Shown in pieces: positions 27,932 to 35,820 of a stretch of 64,000 nucleotides of DNA; the first letter of the stretch is position 1; every line of letters begins with the position of its first letter. Below the pieces are notes generated by a model. That model saw only the letters and a program-made list of their open reading frames with translations, was not told the DNA's origin and ran no database searches. A program made the translations under genes and the position numbers. Source of the stretch: Flavisphingopyxis soli (GTDB lineage: Bacteria; Pseudomonadota; Alphaproteobacteria; Sphingomonadales; Sphingomonadaceae). The stretch covers positions 25,001 through 89,000 of the forward strand of contig NZ_VOPY01000001.1 of NCBI RefSeq assembly GCF_007995095.1, written 5' to 3'.

Positions 27932-28884
27932 CCCGCCGGCGAGTGTTGCTGGGGGCCGGCAGCACCATTTTGCTGGGCAGCGGCTTTATATGGTCCAGCT
28001 TCAGGCGCGACCTCGCCACGGCAGAACGTCGCATTTCGGATAGAAGCCGGATCATCATGACTGCGTTTGGCGCGCTCGAATATGCCGTGGCCGGTTCGGG
28101 CGATCCGCTGATGATGATCCACGGCACAGGCGGCGGCTTCGATCAGGGGCTGCGGTTTGCGTATGCTCTGCGGCAGCGCGGACATCGCATCGTCGCACCG
28201 TCGCGCTTCGGCTATTTGCGGAGCGACTTTCCGGCCGACCCCTCGCTCGCTCATCAGGCCGATGCGTTTGCCGTGTTGCTGGATCATCTCGGGATCGATC
28301 GACTTCCCGTGGTGGGTGGCTCCGCCGGAGCCTTGTCGGCATCGGCCTTCGCGCTACGGCATCCCGATCGTTGCTCGGCGCTGGTCCTGCTTGTGCCGGT
28401 CGCGAATGTCACCGGCAGCGATCCCGTCGAAATGGGCAGGTTGCAAGAGAGCGCGGTCCGGGCGCTGCTCACCTCCGATCTGCTTTACTGGTCGGCGCTT
28501 GAAGCGGCGCCCGAACGCATCATCGGTACGCTCTTGGCCACCGACCCGAAGCTGCTGCCGAACGTCAGCCCAAGCGAGCGCCGGAGGGCGTTCGCCATTG
28601 CGTCGGACATGATGCCGATCCACGCGCGAACCGACGGAATGTTGAACGATGCCCGGCAGGCTGGGCAACCCGCGAAATTGGATTTCGCCCAGCTTAGGAT
28701 GCCACTGCTCCTGATCTCGGCGGAAGACGACCGATTCAATACCGCCACCACGGCACGCACAATCGCCACCATGGTGCCTCATGCGGACCTCACCATATTT
28801 CCCGATGGCGGACACATTTGGCTCGGTCATGACGAAGAGGTCGCGCAACGCATCGAAGGATTTATTGCTTTCGAACGGAATTAG
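27919..28884 (+). CDS. Alpha/beta hydrolase, exported
   Basis: 321 residues. A Tat-like or Sec N-terminus (MPRLTRRRVLLGAGSTILLGSGFIW, with an RR pair) precedes the fold. The oxyanion region HGTGGGFDQG, nucleophile elbow GGSAGA (Ser), acid in ISAEDDRFN and the C-terminal PDGGHIWLG His complete a catalytic triad. The body runs 'YAVAGSGDPLMMIHGTGGG', typical of hydrolases or lipases. It overlaps the upstream membrane-protein gene. Substrate unknown. Confidence 0.82.
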   Translation: MPRLTRRRVLLGAGSTILLGSGFIWSSFRRDLATAERRISDRSRIIMTAFGALEYAVAGSGDPLMMIHGTGGGFDQGLRFAYALRQRGHRIVAPSRFGYLRSDFPADPSLAHQADAFAVLLDHLGIDRLPVVGGSAGALSASAFALRHPDRCSALVLLVPVANVTGSDPVEMGRLQESAVRALLTSDLLYWSALEAAPERIIGTLLATDPKLLPNVSPSERRRAFAIASDMMPIHARTDGMLNDARQAGQPAKLDFAQLRMPLLLISAEDDRFNTATTARTIATMVPHADLTIFPDGGHIWLGHDEEVAQRIEGFIAFERN

Positions 28885-28959
28885 CCCGCTTCGGCCATGA
28901 CCGGCCCGGCAGGGCGGACCGCCCGCTTGGGTGAAGCATGCCGGACCTGGCTATGCCGT

Positions 28960-29211
28960 CTAAAGAAGGATCCGCCCCAACAGGATCAGCACGATCGCGC
29001 CCAATAGCGAGGCGAAGAAGCCCGCGCGGTTGAACCCGCCGCCGATCCCGCCCGAACGCCGCGACGCGGTCACCAGGCCGGCAAGCAGCGATCCGCCGAT
29101 GCCGAGCAGCGTCGTCAGCCAGAATCCCATGTCGACCGCGCCGGGATAGAAAAAGCGCGCGAGCAGGCCGACGACGAATCCGACAATGATTGTCGAGATG
29201 ATGTTGATCAT
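28960..29211 (-). CDS. GlsB/YeaQ/YmgE family stress-response membrane protein
   Basis: 83 residues. Three hydrophobic segments with the family motif 'IVGFVVGLLARFFYPG' near the start and GFFASLLGAIVLILLGRILL at the end. The family (also called transglycosylase-associated protein) is small, Gly-rich and membrane-embedded, linked to stress responses. The gene is divergent from nrdA, sharing a 462-bp gap. Confidence 0.88.
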   Translation of the reverse strand: MINIISTIIVGFVVGLLARFFYPGAVDMGFWLTTLLGIGGSLLAGLVTASRRSGGIGGGFNRAGFFASLLGAIVLILLGRILL

Positions 29212-29447
29212 GAAACCTGTTCCTTCGCCAATTTATCGAGTGGCGATTCTAGCCGCTGTCGGGGCGATGGCAATTGCGTCTTTATGACAAAAAAATTTCA
29301 CCCCCCGATGCAGGCCTGCAACGCCCCCCGGCAAGCCCGCCGCAGAGGCGGCTTTGCGTTGCGTGCAGACTCGCTTTGTTCTCACGGTCCGCTGTGCCGA
29401 AACGGGTTAAGGCGAAATTTACCGCCTTGCATCTCAGATTCGATGTG

Positions 29448-29496
29448 GCACTATCCATGGTGGGTCGTCGCCGGGGGGCACCCCTAGACGTAGTGG
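29448..29496 (+). promoter_or_regulatory. Candidate tandem NrdR boxes upstream of nrdA
   Basis: Two imperfect palindromes in the 462-bp gap: 29448-29463 (core CACTATCCATGGTG) and 29481-29496 (core CCTAGACGTAGTGG). By my count they match 11 and 10 of 16 positions of the NrdR consensus ACACWATATATWGTGT. Their centres are 33 bp apart, about three helix turns, as usual for NrdR pairs. They sit 180-225 bp before the nrdA start. The remaining gap holds no gene; GGAG lies just before the start. Confidence 0.45.
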
Positions 29497-29673
29497 TGGA
29501 GCCGGAACGTGGATTTTCCGCGGGCTCCCGACCTGCGCCTTGAGAATGGGCATATCGGCGATAGTAATCTGTGGATGAAAGACGAGTTTTTCCCCCGCAG
29601 CGACCCCAAAAATGTTAGGGAGGGATTTCGCCCTTCCGAATCGAACGAATAGTGAACATACGGAGCGGGCGAC

Positions 29674-31698
29674 ATGGATTTCAGGGACACGGAGCGGAGC
29701 GATATGGATAGCACGAGCGATACGCTGGAGAACGACGCGATCGAGAGCGCTGCGAGCGCCCGCGCGCCCGCCCCAGCATCCGCCGCTGCGCCCGCCAAGG
29801 CGCCTGCGAAAAAGCCGGCAGCGAAGAAGGCCGCGGGCGAATCGAAGGATTCGAAGCAGGTCGACGATCGCCGCTTTGCCGTGACGACCGATTCGAACCG
29901 CGACGACCTGCTCACCGATTTCGGCAAGGACACGCTCAAGGATCGCTATCTGCTCCCGGGCGAATCGTACCAGGACCTGTTCGCCCGCGTCGCGGCGGCC
30001 TATGCCGACGATGAACCGCATGCCCAGCGGCTCTACGACTATATCTCGAAGCTGTGGTTCATGCCCGCCACGCCCGTCCTGTCGAACGGCGGCACCGGTC
30101 GCGGCCTGCCGATCTCGTGCTATTTGAACTCGGTCTCGGACAGCCTCGACGGCATCGTCAACACGTGGAACGAGAATGTCTGGCTCGCATCGCGCGGCGG
30201 CGGCATCGGCACCTATTGGGGCAATGTCCGCGGCATCGGCGAGCCGGTCGGCCTCAACGGCAAGACCAGCGGCATCATTCCCTTCGTCCGCGTCATGGAC
30301 AGCCTCACGCTGGCAATCTCGCAGGGCTCGCTGCGGCGCGGCTCGGCGGCGGTCTATCTCGACATCTCGCATCCCGAGATCGAGGAGTTCCTCGAGATCC
30401 GCAAGCCCTCGGGCGACTTCAACAGGAAAGCGCTCAACCTCCACCACGGCGTCCTCGTCACCGACGAGTTCATGGAAGCCGTCCGTGCGGGCGCCGAGTT
30501 CGACCTGAAATCGCCCAAGGACGGCAGCGTCCGCGCCACCGTCGATGCGCGCTCGCTGTTCCAGAAGCTCGTCGAGACGCGGCTTGCCACCGGTGAGCCG
30601 TACATCGTGTTCTCCGACCAGGTGAACCGGATGATGCCCAAGCATCACCGCGACCTCGGCCTCAAGGTATCGACCTCGAACCTGTGCAGCGAGATCACGC
30701 TGCCGACCGGCGTCGACCATCTCGGCAACGATCGCACCGCGGTCTGCTGCCTGTCGTCGCTCAATCTCGAAACCTGGGATCAGTGGAACGGCGAGCCGCA
30801 GTTCATCGAGGACATCATGCGCTTCCTCGACAATGTCCTGCAGGACTATATCGACCGCGCCCCCGACGAGATGGCGCGCGCCAAGTACTCAGCCGAGCGT
30901 GAGCGCTCGGTCGGCCTCGGCGTGATGGGCTATCACAGCTTCCTCCAGGCGCGCGGCCTCGGCTTCGAGAGCGCGATGGCCAAGTCGTGGAACCTCAAGA
31001 TCTTCAAGCACATCCACTCGAAGGCGTCCGAAGCCAGCATGATGCTCGCGCACGAACGCGGGCCGTGCCCCGATGCCGCCGATGTCGGTGTGATGGAGCG
31101 TTTTTCGTGCAAGATGGCGATCGCGCCGACCGCGTCGATCAGCATCATCTGCGGCGGCGCCAGTGCGTGCATCGAGCCGATCCCGGCGAACATCTACACG
31201 CACAAGACGCTGTCGGGTTCGGTCTCGATCAAGAACCCGCATCTCGAGAAACTGCTGCGCGAAAAGTCGAAGGATTCGGCCAACGTGTGGAACTCGATCC
31301 TCGAACGCGGCGGCAGCGTCCAGCATCTCGACTTCCTCACGCAAGAGGAAAAGGACACCTTCAAGACCAGCTTCGAGATCGACCAGCGCTGGCTGCTCGA
31401 ACTCGCCGCCGACCGCACGCCGTATATCGATCAGGCGCAGTCGCTGAACCTCTTCATCCCCGCCGATGTCGAGAAATGGGACCTGCTCATGCTCCACTTC
31501 CGCGCGTGGGAGCTGGGCATCAAGTCGCTCTATTACCTGCGCTCGAAGAGCGTCCAGCGCGCCGGCTTCGCCAACCACACCGACGCGGTCAGCACCGAGG
31601 AAAGCCGCGGCGGCGTAGAGGCGGACAACACCGCCAATCCCCCCGTCTTCGCGATCGGCGAGACCACGGATTACGACGAATGCTTAGCGTGCCAGTAA
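29674..31698 (+). CDS. nrdA: Class I ribonucleoside-diphosphate reductase, alpha subunit
   Basis: 674 residues. It reduces NDPs to dNDPs together with NrdB. The active-site loop NLCSE is at 336-340 (Asn, Cys radical, Glu); 'PATPVLSNGGTGRGLPISCYLNS' carries the paired Cys, and the C-terminal CLACQ gives the thioredoxin-accessible Cys pair. The first 60 residues are Ala/Pro/Lys-rich (AAPAKAPAKKPAAKKA), and no ATP-cone precedes the catalytic part, so the overall activity site appears to be missing. Two possible ATGs (29674, 29704) both have GGAG upstream. A nuclease cassette separates it from nrdB. Confidence 0.95.
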   Translation: MDFRDTERSDMDSTSDTLENDAIESAASARAPAPASAAAPAKAPAKKPAAKKAAGESKDSKQVDDRRFAVTTDSNRDDLLTDFGKDTLKDRYLLPGESYQDLFARVAAAYADDEPHAQRLYDYISKLWFMPATPVLSNGGTGRGLPISCYLNSVSDSLDGIVNTWNENVWLASRGGGIGTYWGNVRGIGEPVGLNGKTSGIIPFVRVMDSLTLAISQGSLRRGSAAVYLDISHPEIEEFLEIRKPSGDFNRKALNLHHGVLVTDEFMEAVRAGAEFDLKSPKDGSVRATVDARSLFQKLVETRLATGEPYIVFSDQVNRMMPKHHRDLGLKVSTSNLCSEITLPTGVDHLGNDRTAVCCLSSLNLETWDQWNGEPQFIEDIMRFLDNVLQDYIDRAPDEMARAKYSAERERSVGLGVMGYHSFLQARGLGFESAMAKSWNLKIFKHIHSKASEASMMLAHERGPCPDAADVGVMERFSCKMAIAPTASISIICGGASACIEPIPANIYTHKTLSGSVSIKNPHLEKLLREKSKDSANVWNSILERGGSVQHLDFLTQEEKDTFKTSFEIDQRWLLELAADRTPYIDQAQSLNLFIPADVEKWDLLMLHFRAWELGIKSLYYLRSKSVQRAGFANHTDAVSTEESRGGVEADNTANPPVFAIGETTDYDECLACQ

Positions 31699-31715
31699 GC
31701 CGATGCGCCATTCTT

Positions 31716-31787
31716 CCCTCTCCCCTTGTGGGAGAGGGATGCGCAGACTTGGCAGCTCGCCTGCCTAGTCGCAGCTGGGTGAGGGGT
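31716..31787 (+). repeat. Left inverted repeat of the DUF559 cassette
   Basis: A 72-bp unit beginning CCCTCTCCCCTTGTGGGAG, containing GCAGACTT and CTAGTCGCA, and ending GAGGGGT. It pairs with 32136-32206 in inverted orientation, with clear identity along the whole length and a 2-bp indel. Its own first part folds as a small hairpin (CCCTCTCCC/GGGAGAGGG). It starts 17 bp after nrdA and ends 6 bp before the nuclease ATG. Confidence 0.8.
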
Positions 31788-31793
31788 AAGGCG

Positions 31794-32213
31794 ATGAAGC
31801 GCGACCGATTGCCATCGAACGCCATTCCCCGCGCACGCAAGCTGCGCCGCACTGCTACTGAAGCGGAGACCATCCTGTGGCGTGTGCTGCGGGAAAAGCT
31901 GCCGCGCGCCAAATTCCGGCGCCAGGTGCCGCTTGGCCGCTATTTCGCCGATTTCGCTTCGCATGGCGCGAAACTGGTGATCGAAGTCGATGGTGGCCAG
32001 CATGGCGAAGCTGCTGGTTACGACGCCGCCCGCACGCTCTATCTTGAGCACGAAGGCTATCGCGTCCTGCGCTTTTCTAACCACGACGTGATCGACAATC
32101 TCGACGGCGTACTTGAGGCGCTCGGTCGCGCACTGACCCCTCATCCAAGTGCGACTAGCGAGCAAGCTCGCAAGTCTGCCTATCCTTCTCCCACAGGGGG
32201 AGAAGGCCAATGA
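31794..32213 (+). CDS. DUF559 Vsr-like endonuclease-domain protein
   Basis: 139 residues. Conserved blocks: ARKLRRTATEAETILWRVLRE (14-34), FRRQVPLGRYFADF (41-54), LVIEVDGGQH (61-70) and YRVLRF (89-94). D53, E64 and D66 with H70 suggest a PD-(D/E)xK/Vsr-type nuclease core. The ATG sits 6 bp after one inverted repeat, and the last 25 codons are written in the opposite repeat (PHPSATSEQ...SPTGGEGQ), so gene and repeats form one unit of about 490 bp. The stop overlaps the next ATG. DUF559 proteins have no proven role; a link to repair or repeat mobility is inference. Confidence 0.85.
   Translation: MKRDRLPSNAIPRARKLRRTATEAETILWRVLREKLPRAKFRRQVPLGRYFADFASHGAKLVIEVDGGQHGEAAGYDAARTLYLEHEGYRVLRFSNHDVIDNLDGVLEALGRALTPHPSATSEQARKSAYPSPTGGEGQ
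32136..32206 (-). repeat. Right inverted repeat of the DUF559 cassette
   Basis: A 71-bp unit, the reverse complement of the left repeat with scattered differences: it starts ACCCCTC, carries AAGTCTGCC and ends CAGGGGGAGAAGG. It overlaps the end of the nuclease reading frame, which therefore uses repeat sequence as its C-terminus. Confidence 0.8.
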
Positions 32214-32539
32214 GCTACAAACGCCTTGCCGTCTTTTTACCGCTCCTCCTCTCCGCCTGCGCCACGCAGCGCGCCGACGCGGTCGTCGCGAGCGGTCCGG
32301 GCTTCCTGCTCGGCCTGTGGCACGGCTTCATCTTCCCGGTCGCCTGGGTGCTCAGCCTGTTTATCGACAATGTCGCGGTGTACGCCGTACCCAATGACGG
32401 CGGCTGGTACGATTTCGGCTATTTCCTCGGCATCGTCGTGTTCGGCGTCGGCGCGAGGAAGACGCGCACCGTCTATCGCACGCGCACGATCCGCACGAAC
32501 GCACAGCCAGAGCGCGAGACGGTGATCATCGATCAATGA
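32210..32539 (+). CDS. Putative small lipoprotein/membrane protein
   Basis: 109 residues. The leader MSYKRLAVFLPLLLSACATQ contains a lipobox (LLSAC), so lipidation at Cys17 is likely. A hydrophobic segment (about 31-52, FLLGLWHGFIFPVAWVLSLFID) and another (70-82) follow, with a polar Arg/Thr-rich tail. The ATG overlaps the nuclease stop. Similar proteins are found in many genera with no function known. In the ancestral layout it probably followed nrdA directly. Confidence 0.68.
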   Translation: MSYKRLAVFLPLLLSACATQRADAVVASGPGFLLGLWHGFIFPVAWVLSLFIDNVAVYAVPNDGGWYDFGYFLGIVVFGVGARKTRTVYRTRTIRTNAQPERETVIIDQ

Positions 32540-32592
32540 CCACCGCGCTCGCCTCTAACTTCGACGCCGCCAAAGCGAACGCCGTTCGGTCG

Positions 32593-32868
32593 TTAGCCCC
32601 TGGTTTTGTCGGCGGTCTCGAACAGGTCGTAGGCGTTCGCCGCGGTCGCGCTCAGCCGCACCGTGTCGCCATCGACGCTCGCGACGAGGCCGGCGGGGAT
32701 ATAGTGATGCTTGGCGCCCTTGCCGCCCTGCGTCGACGGACTGTCGGTCTTGGTCATCTTGATCCGCTCGCCGTCGAGATGGTCGACGGTACCGAGATGG
32801 ACGCCGTCGGCGCCGACAATGTTCATGTCTTCCTTGATGTTGCTGTGGTCGTGATCGCTCATCATCAT
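32593..32868 (-). CDS. DUF2171 domain protein
   Basis: 91 residues. The core IKEDMNIVGADGVHLGTVDHLDGERIKMTK and the later HHYIPAGLVASVDGDTVRLSATA follow the DUF2171/PRC-like beta-barrel layout. Soluble, hydrophilic. The start has several ATGs in a row (MMMSDHDHSN). It lies between nrdA and nrdB on the opposite strand and is therefore independently transcribed. Function unknown. Confidence 0.82.
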   Translation of the reverse strand: MMMSDHDHSNIKEDMNIVGADGVHLGTVDHLDGERIKMTKTDSPSTQGGKGAKHHYIPAGLVASVDGDTVRLSATAANAYDLFETADKTRG

Positions 32869-32949
32869 TCTCCTTCTGGGGGGTTCACTGGTTCAACGTA
32901 CCACGCCCCCCATTCGCTCCATACCTCGTAAAAGTCCGGAAGGTTCGCC

Positions 32950-34008
32950 ATGTCCCTGTTAGAAGCCCGCACCCAGTACAAGCCCTTCGAATATCCCTGG
33001 GCCTATGACTTCTGGAAGCGCCAGCAGCAGATCCACTGGATGCCAGAGGAAGTGCCTCTGGGCGAGGATTGCCGCGACTGGGCGCAGAAGCTCAGCGACC
33101 ACGAGCGCAACCTGCTGACGCAGATCTTCCGCTTCTTCACCCAGGCCGATGTCGAGGTGCAGAACTGCTATCACGACAAATACGGCCGCGTGTTCAAACC
33201 GACCGAGATCAAGATGATGCTGACCTCGTTCTCCAACATGGAGACGGTCCACATCGCCGCCTATTCGCACCTGCTCGACACGATCGGCATGCCTGAGAGC
33301 GAATACGGCATGTTCCTCGAGTACGAGGAAATGTCGGCCAAGCACGATTACCTCAACGAATTCGGCGTCGACACCGACGAGGATATCGCCAAGACGCTCG
33401 CGATGTTCGGCGGCTTCACCGAGGGGCTGCAACTGTTCGCCAGCTTCGCGATGCTGATGAACTTCCCGCGCTTCAACAAGATGAAGGGCATGGGACAGAT
33501 CGTCAGCTGGTCGGTCCGCGACGAGAGCCTGCACTGCGAAGGCATCATCAAGCTGTTCCACGCCTTCTGCGCCGAGCGCGGCTGCCTGACCAAGTCGGTC
33601 AAGAACGACATCATCGACTGCTGCCAGAAGACCGTGCGATTGGAGGACGCGTTCATCGACCTCGCCTTCCAGGACGGCCCCGTCCCCGGCATGACCGCCA
33701 AGGAAATCAAGAAGTACATCCGCTACATCGCCGACTGGCGGCTGGGGCAGCTGGGCTTCCAGCCGATCTACATGATCGACGAACACCCGCTGCCGTGGCT
33801 CGCCCCGCTGCTCAACGGCGTCGAGCACGCCAACTTCTTCGAAACCCGCGCGACCGAATATTCGAAAGCGGCAACGCGCGGCGACTGGGGCCAGGTCTGG
33901 ACCAGCTTCGACCAACGCAAGAAGGGCAAGGTCGCGATCGACGACGCGAGCGGCGACACCGCGACGCAGGCCGATGAAGGCAAGGACATGTTTGCTGGGG
34001 TGGAGTGA
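32950..34008 (+). CDS. nrdB: Class I ribonucleotide reductase, beta subunit
   Basis: 352 residues. All dimetal ligands line up with E. coli NrdB at the same spacing: D67, E98, H101, then E158, E192 and H195. Y105 sits where the tyrosyl radical forms (ETVHIAAYSHLL). It therefore looks like a classical tyrosyl-radical subunit. There is no N-terminal ATP-cone, so neither subunit carries one. GGAAGG lies before the ATG. The gene is 1.25 kb from nrdA with three unrelated genes between. A low-GC gene follows after 5 bp. Confidence 0.96.
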   Translation: MSLLEARTQYKPFEYPWAYDFWKRQQQIHWMPEEVPLGEDCRDWAQKLSDHERNLLTQIFRFFTQADVEVQNCYHDKYGRVFKPTEIKMMLTSFSNMETVHIAAYSHLLDTIGMPESEYGMFLEYEEMSAKHDYLNEFGVDTDEDIAKTLAMFGGFTEGLQLFASFAMLMNFPRFNKMKGMGQIVSWSVRDESLHCEGIIKLFHAFCAERGCLTKSVKNDIIDCCQKTVRLEDAFIDLAFQDGPVPGMTAKEIKKYIRYIADWRLGQLGFQPIYMIDEHPLPWLAPLLNGVEHANFFETRATEYSKAATRGDWGQVWTSFDQRKKGKVAIDDASGDTATQADEGKDMFAGVE

Positions 34009-34013
34009 GATAA

Positions 34014-35036
34014 ATGGTCGATAATCAGGACGATTCCCTTTCGGAAGCAGAGAATGCTTTAGAGCGCGTCCAGAATTACGACCCTCAGAAACTAGTCCGT
34101 CGAGATGAACTGGGTAAATATGCTTTTTCGGCTGCCGTAGGTCCGGCAAAAAGATTAATTTCGCTGTTTGAGGTTCTTTCGGCAAGTCATCTCGAATACT
34201 TCCCAACCCAGCAATTAAATTTGGTCAGGGACACAGCCAATACTGTCTATAATATTTTTGGAGAATTTGAAAACTTTGACGTTGAAAGTGCTCAGCCTTC
34301 TGTCTCCGATGCGCAAACGGCACTAATCTCAAAGTTAACTACTCAATACCAGCATGTTTTCAATCAGTTATCGCCACTGATAGCTTTTTCTACCGCGAGA
34401 GCCCAAGACTTTTCCGCATTAGAGCGCGATGCACGCGCAGCTACTCAAGCAGCAAAAGATCAAGCCAATTCTTTGGTCAGCGCACTTAAAGGACAAAAAG
34501 ATACGGCCGATGCTATATTAGCCGAGGTGCGTTCGGCAGCGGCGGAGCAAGGGGTTAGTAAACAGGCCATTCACTTTAAGAACGAGGCGGATAAGCACCA
34601 CGACGAGTCCCAAATATGGCTTAAGCGAACTATTTTATCATCTGTCGTCTTGGTTGTTTATGCTTTTGCCTCGATTTTCATTCATAATATACCTGGAACT
34701 ATGGCCGGCCCCTATGGCGCTATACAACTCGGTATAAGCAAAGTTTTGATATTTGGTGTGATCGCATATAGTGTTCTATTATGCGCACGTAACTTTTTGT
34801 CTCACAAGCATAATGAAATCATAAACCGCCATCGGCAAAATGCCCTAGCTACGTTTACAGCTTTGGCCGAGGCAACCTCGGATGCTGCGAGTTCAGATAT
34901 AGTACTTAGCCATGCAGCGGCCTGCATATTTTCTCCTCAGGAGACAGGTTATACCAAAGGGGATGCTGCGCATCCTGATGGTGTGCCTGCACTGCAAATC
35001 TTGCCCCGCATAGGTGGAATGGCGTCTGCGCAATAG
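34014..35036 (+). CDS. Low-GC two-helix coiled-coil membrane protein, accessory
   Basis: 340 residues; base composition is far less GC-rich than the neighbours and codons end often in A/T. Residues 130-200 are helical and charged (coiled coil likely). Membrane helices lie at about 205-226 and 240-258 with a short loop. The cytoplasmic tail has a block FLSHKHNEIINRHRQNALATF (261-281) and AAACIFSPQETGY (301-313) that I recall from uncharacterised proteins scattered on accessory loci. No enzymatic motif. It abuts nrdB by 5 bp. Probably horizontally acquired; a defence or sensor role is speculation. Confidence 0.75.
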   Translation: MVDNQDDSLSEAENALERVQNYDPQKLVRRDELGKYAFSAAVGPAKRLISLFEVLSASHLEYFPTQQLNLVRDTANTVYNIFGEFENFDVESAQPSVSDAQTALISKLTTQYQHVFNQLSPLIAFSTARAQDFSALERDARAATQAAKDQANSLVSALKGQKDTADAILAEVRSAAAEQGVSKQAIHFKNEADKHHDESQIWLKRTILSSVVLVVYAFASIFIHNIPGTMAGPYGAIQLGISKVLIFGVIAYSVLLCARNFLSHKHNEIINRHRQNALATFTALAEATSDAASSDIVLSHAAACIFSPQETGYTKGDAAHPDGVPALQILPRIGGMASAQ

Positions 35037-35085
35037 CGATTGAGGTTAAGGCCATAAAACCGTTTTCAACCACACGAGATTATCG

Positions 35086-35538
35086 GTGATAATGAGCCAA
35101 AAGTTTACAGTTCCGCCGTTTCTTAACGGCGTCGTTTCGCAAGACGTTTACGGTCGATGGTTGCATCGGAAGGCAGCCGCTCATGTGAAACGGGACAGGA
35201 GACGTTGCGATTATCTCGTTTCTGGCGCGAAATATCGTGAGCTAATCCATTCCGCAGTCACCCACTCGAAAGGCCGCGACCACTACACCGGCGAGCAACT
35301 CGACTGGGGGCTGATTGGTACATATTGCAACGAAGCGTCGAAAGCTGGCCGGAGCGAATACAAGTCGACGCTCGGCCTTCTGCCTACCGCCGATCATGTT
35401 CCCGGCAACGACGGGCAATACGATTTCGTCATCTGCGCTTGGCGCACCAACGACGCCAAGAACGACTTATCGCATAATGACTTTATCGACCTGTGCCGTC
35501 GGGTCGTCGAGTACCATGACACAAAAGTGACGACTTAG
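35086..35538 (+). CDS. HNH-endonuclease-like protein, accessory
   Basis: 150 residues from a GTG (an in-frame ATG two codons later is equally possible). The pattern DHYTGEQLDW (65-74), LLPTADHV (98-105) and CAWRTNDAKNDLSHNDFIDLC (118-138) follows an HNH/beta-beta-alpha-metal layout: Asp-His, then an Asn in the 'ND.KND' turn. It lacks the usual Cys pairs. GC is somewhat lower than in core genes. It follows the two-helix membrane protein by 49 bp and converges on a small Cys-rich gene. The nuclease assignment is by motif only. Confidence 0.6.
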   Translation: MIMSQKFTVPPFLNGVVSQDVYGRWLHRKAAAHVKRDRRRCDYLVSGAKYRELIHSAVTHSKGRDHYTGEQLDWGLIGTYCNEASKAGRSEYKSTLGLLPTADHVPGNDGQYDFVICAWRTNDAKNDLSHNDFIDLCRRVVEYHDTKVTT

Positions 35539-35541
35539 CGC

Positions 35542-35766
35542 CTACAGCGGCGAGCAATGTTTACAGCCTTCTGTCCGTTCCTTGCCGCACGATTTTGCCT
35601 TTTGTAGAGCCGATCGCGAGTCATCGAATGGGCCGTGCCAAGTGCTACTCTTCGTAGTCCGTGACCCATGTAACCCCCGGCCGTCGTTGCAACTTCCGCA
35701 GTGGGCGTGGTGTACAATCGCCTTGTTCCGAACCCAATTTTCGTAAACCCAAAAGCGGCCTTCCAT
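35542..35766 (-). CDS. Small Cys-rich protein, putative zinc-binding
   Basis: 74 residues, starting MEGRFWVYENWVRNKAIVH with GGAGC before the ATG. Two CxxC motifs (HCGSC at 22-26 and CKHC near the C-terminus), one further Cys and a WHGPFDD segment suggest one zinc site. Proteins with 'VYE.W....A.VH...C..C..G' followed by 'W.GPF' occur sporadically in bacteria without known function. It converges on the HNH-like gene with 3 bp between stops, so it belongs to the same accessory islet. Confidence 0.65.
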   Translation of the reverse strand: MEGRFWVYENWVRNKAIVHHAHCGSCNDGRGLHGSRTTKSSTWHGPFDDSRSALQKAKSCGKERTEGCKHCSPL

Positions 35767-35790
35767 TTTCTGCTCCTTCCACGTCTTTAT

Positions 35791-35820
35791 CGCCCAAAGT
35801 ACCACTTTGGGCGAAACCCC
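35791..35820. repeat. Hairpin repeat, copy 1
   Basis: 30 bp: CGCCCAAAG, a 4-base loop region ACCA, CTTTGGGCG, then AAACCCC. The same unit recurs at 36134-36163 in the same orientation. It sits just upstream of the small Cys gene. Confidence 0.7.
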
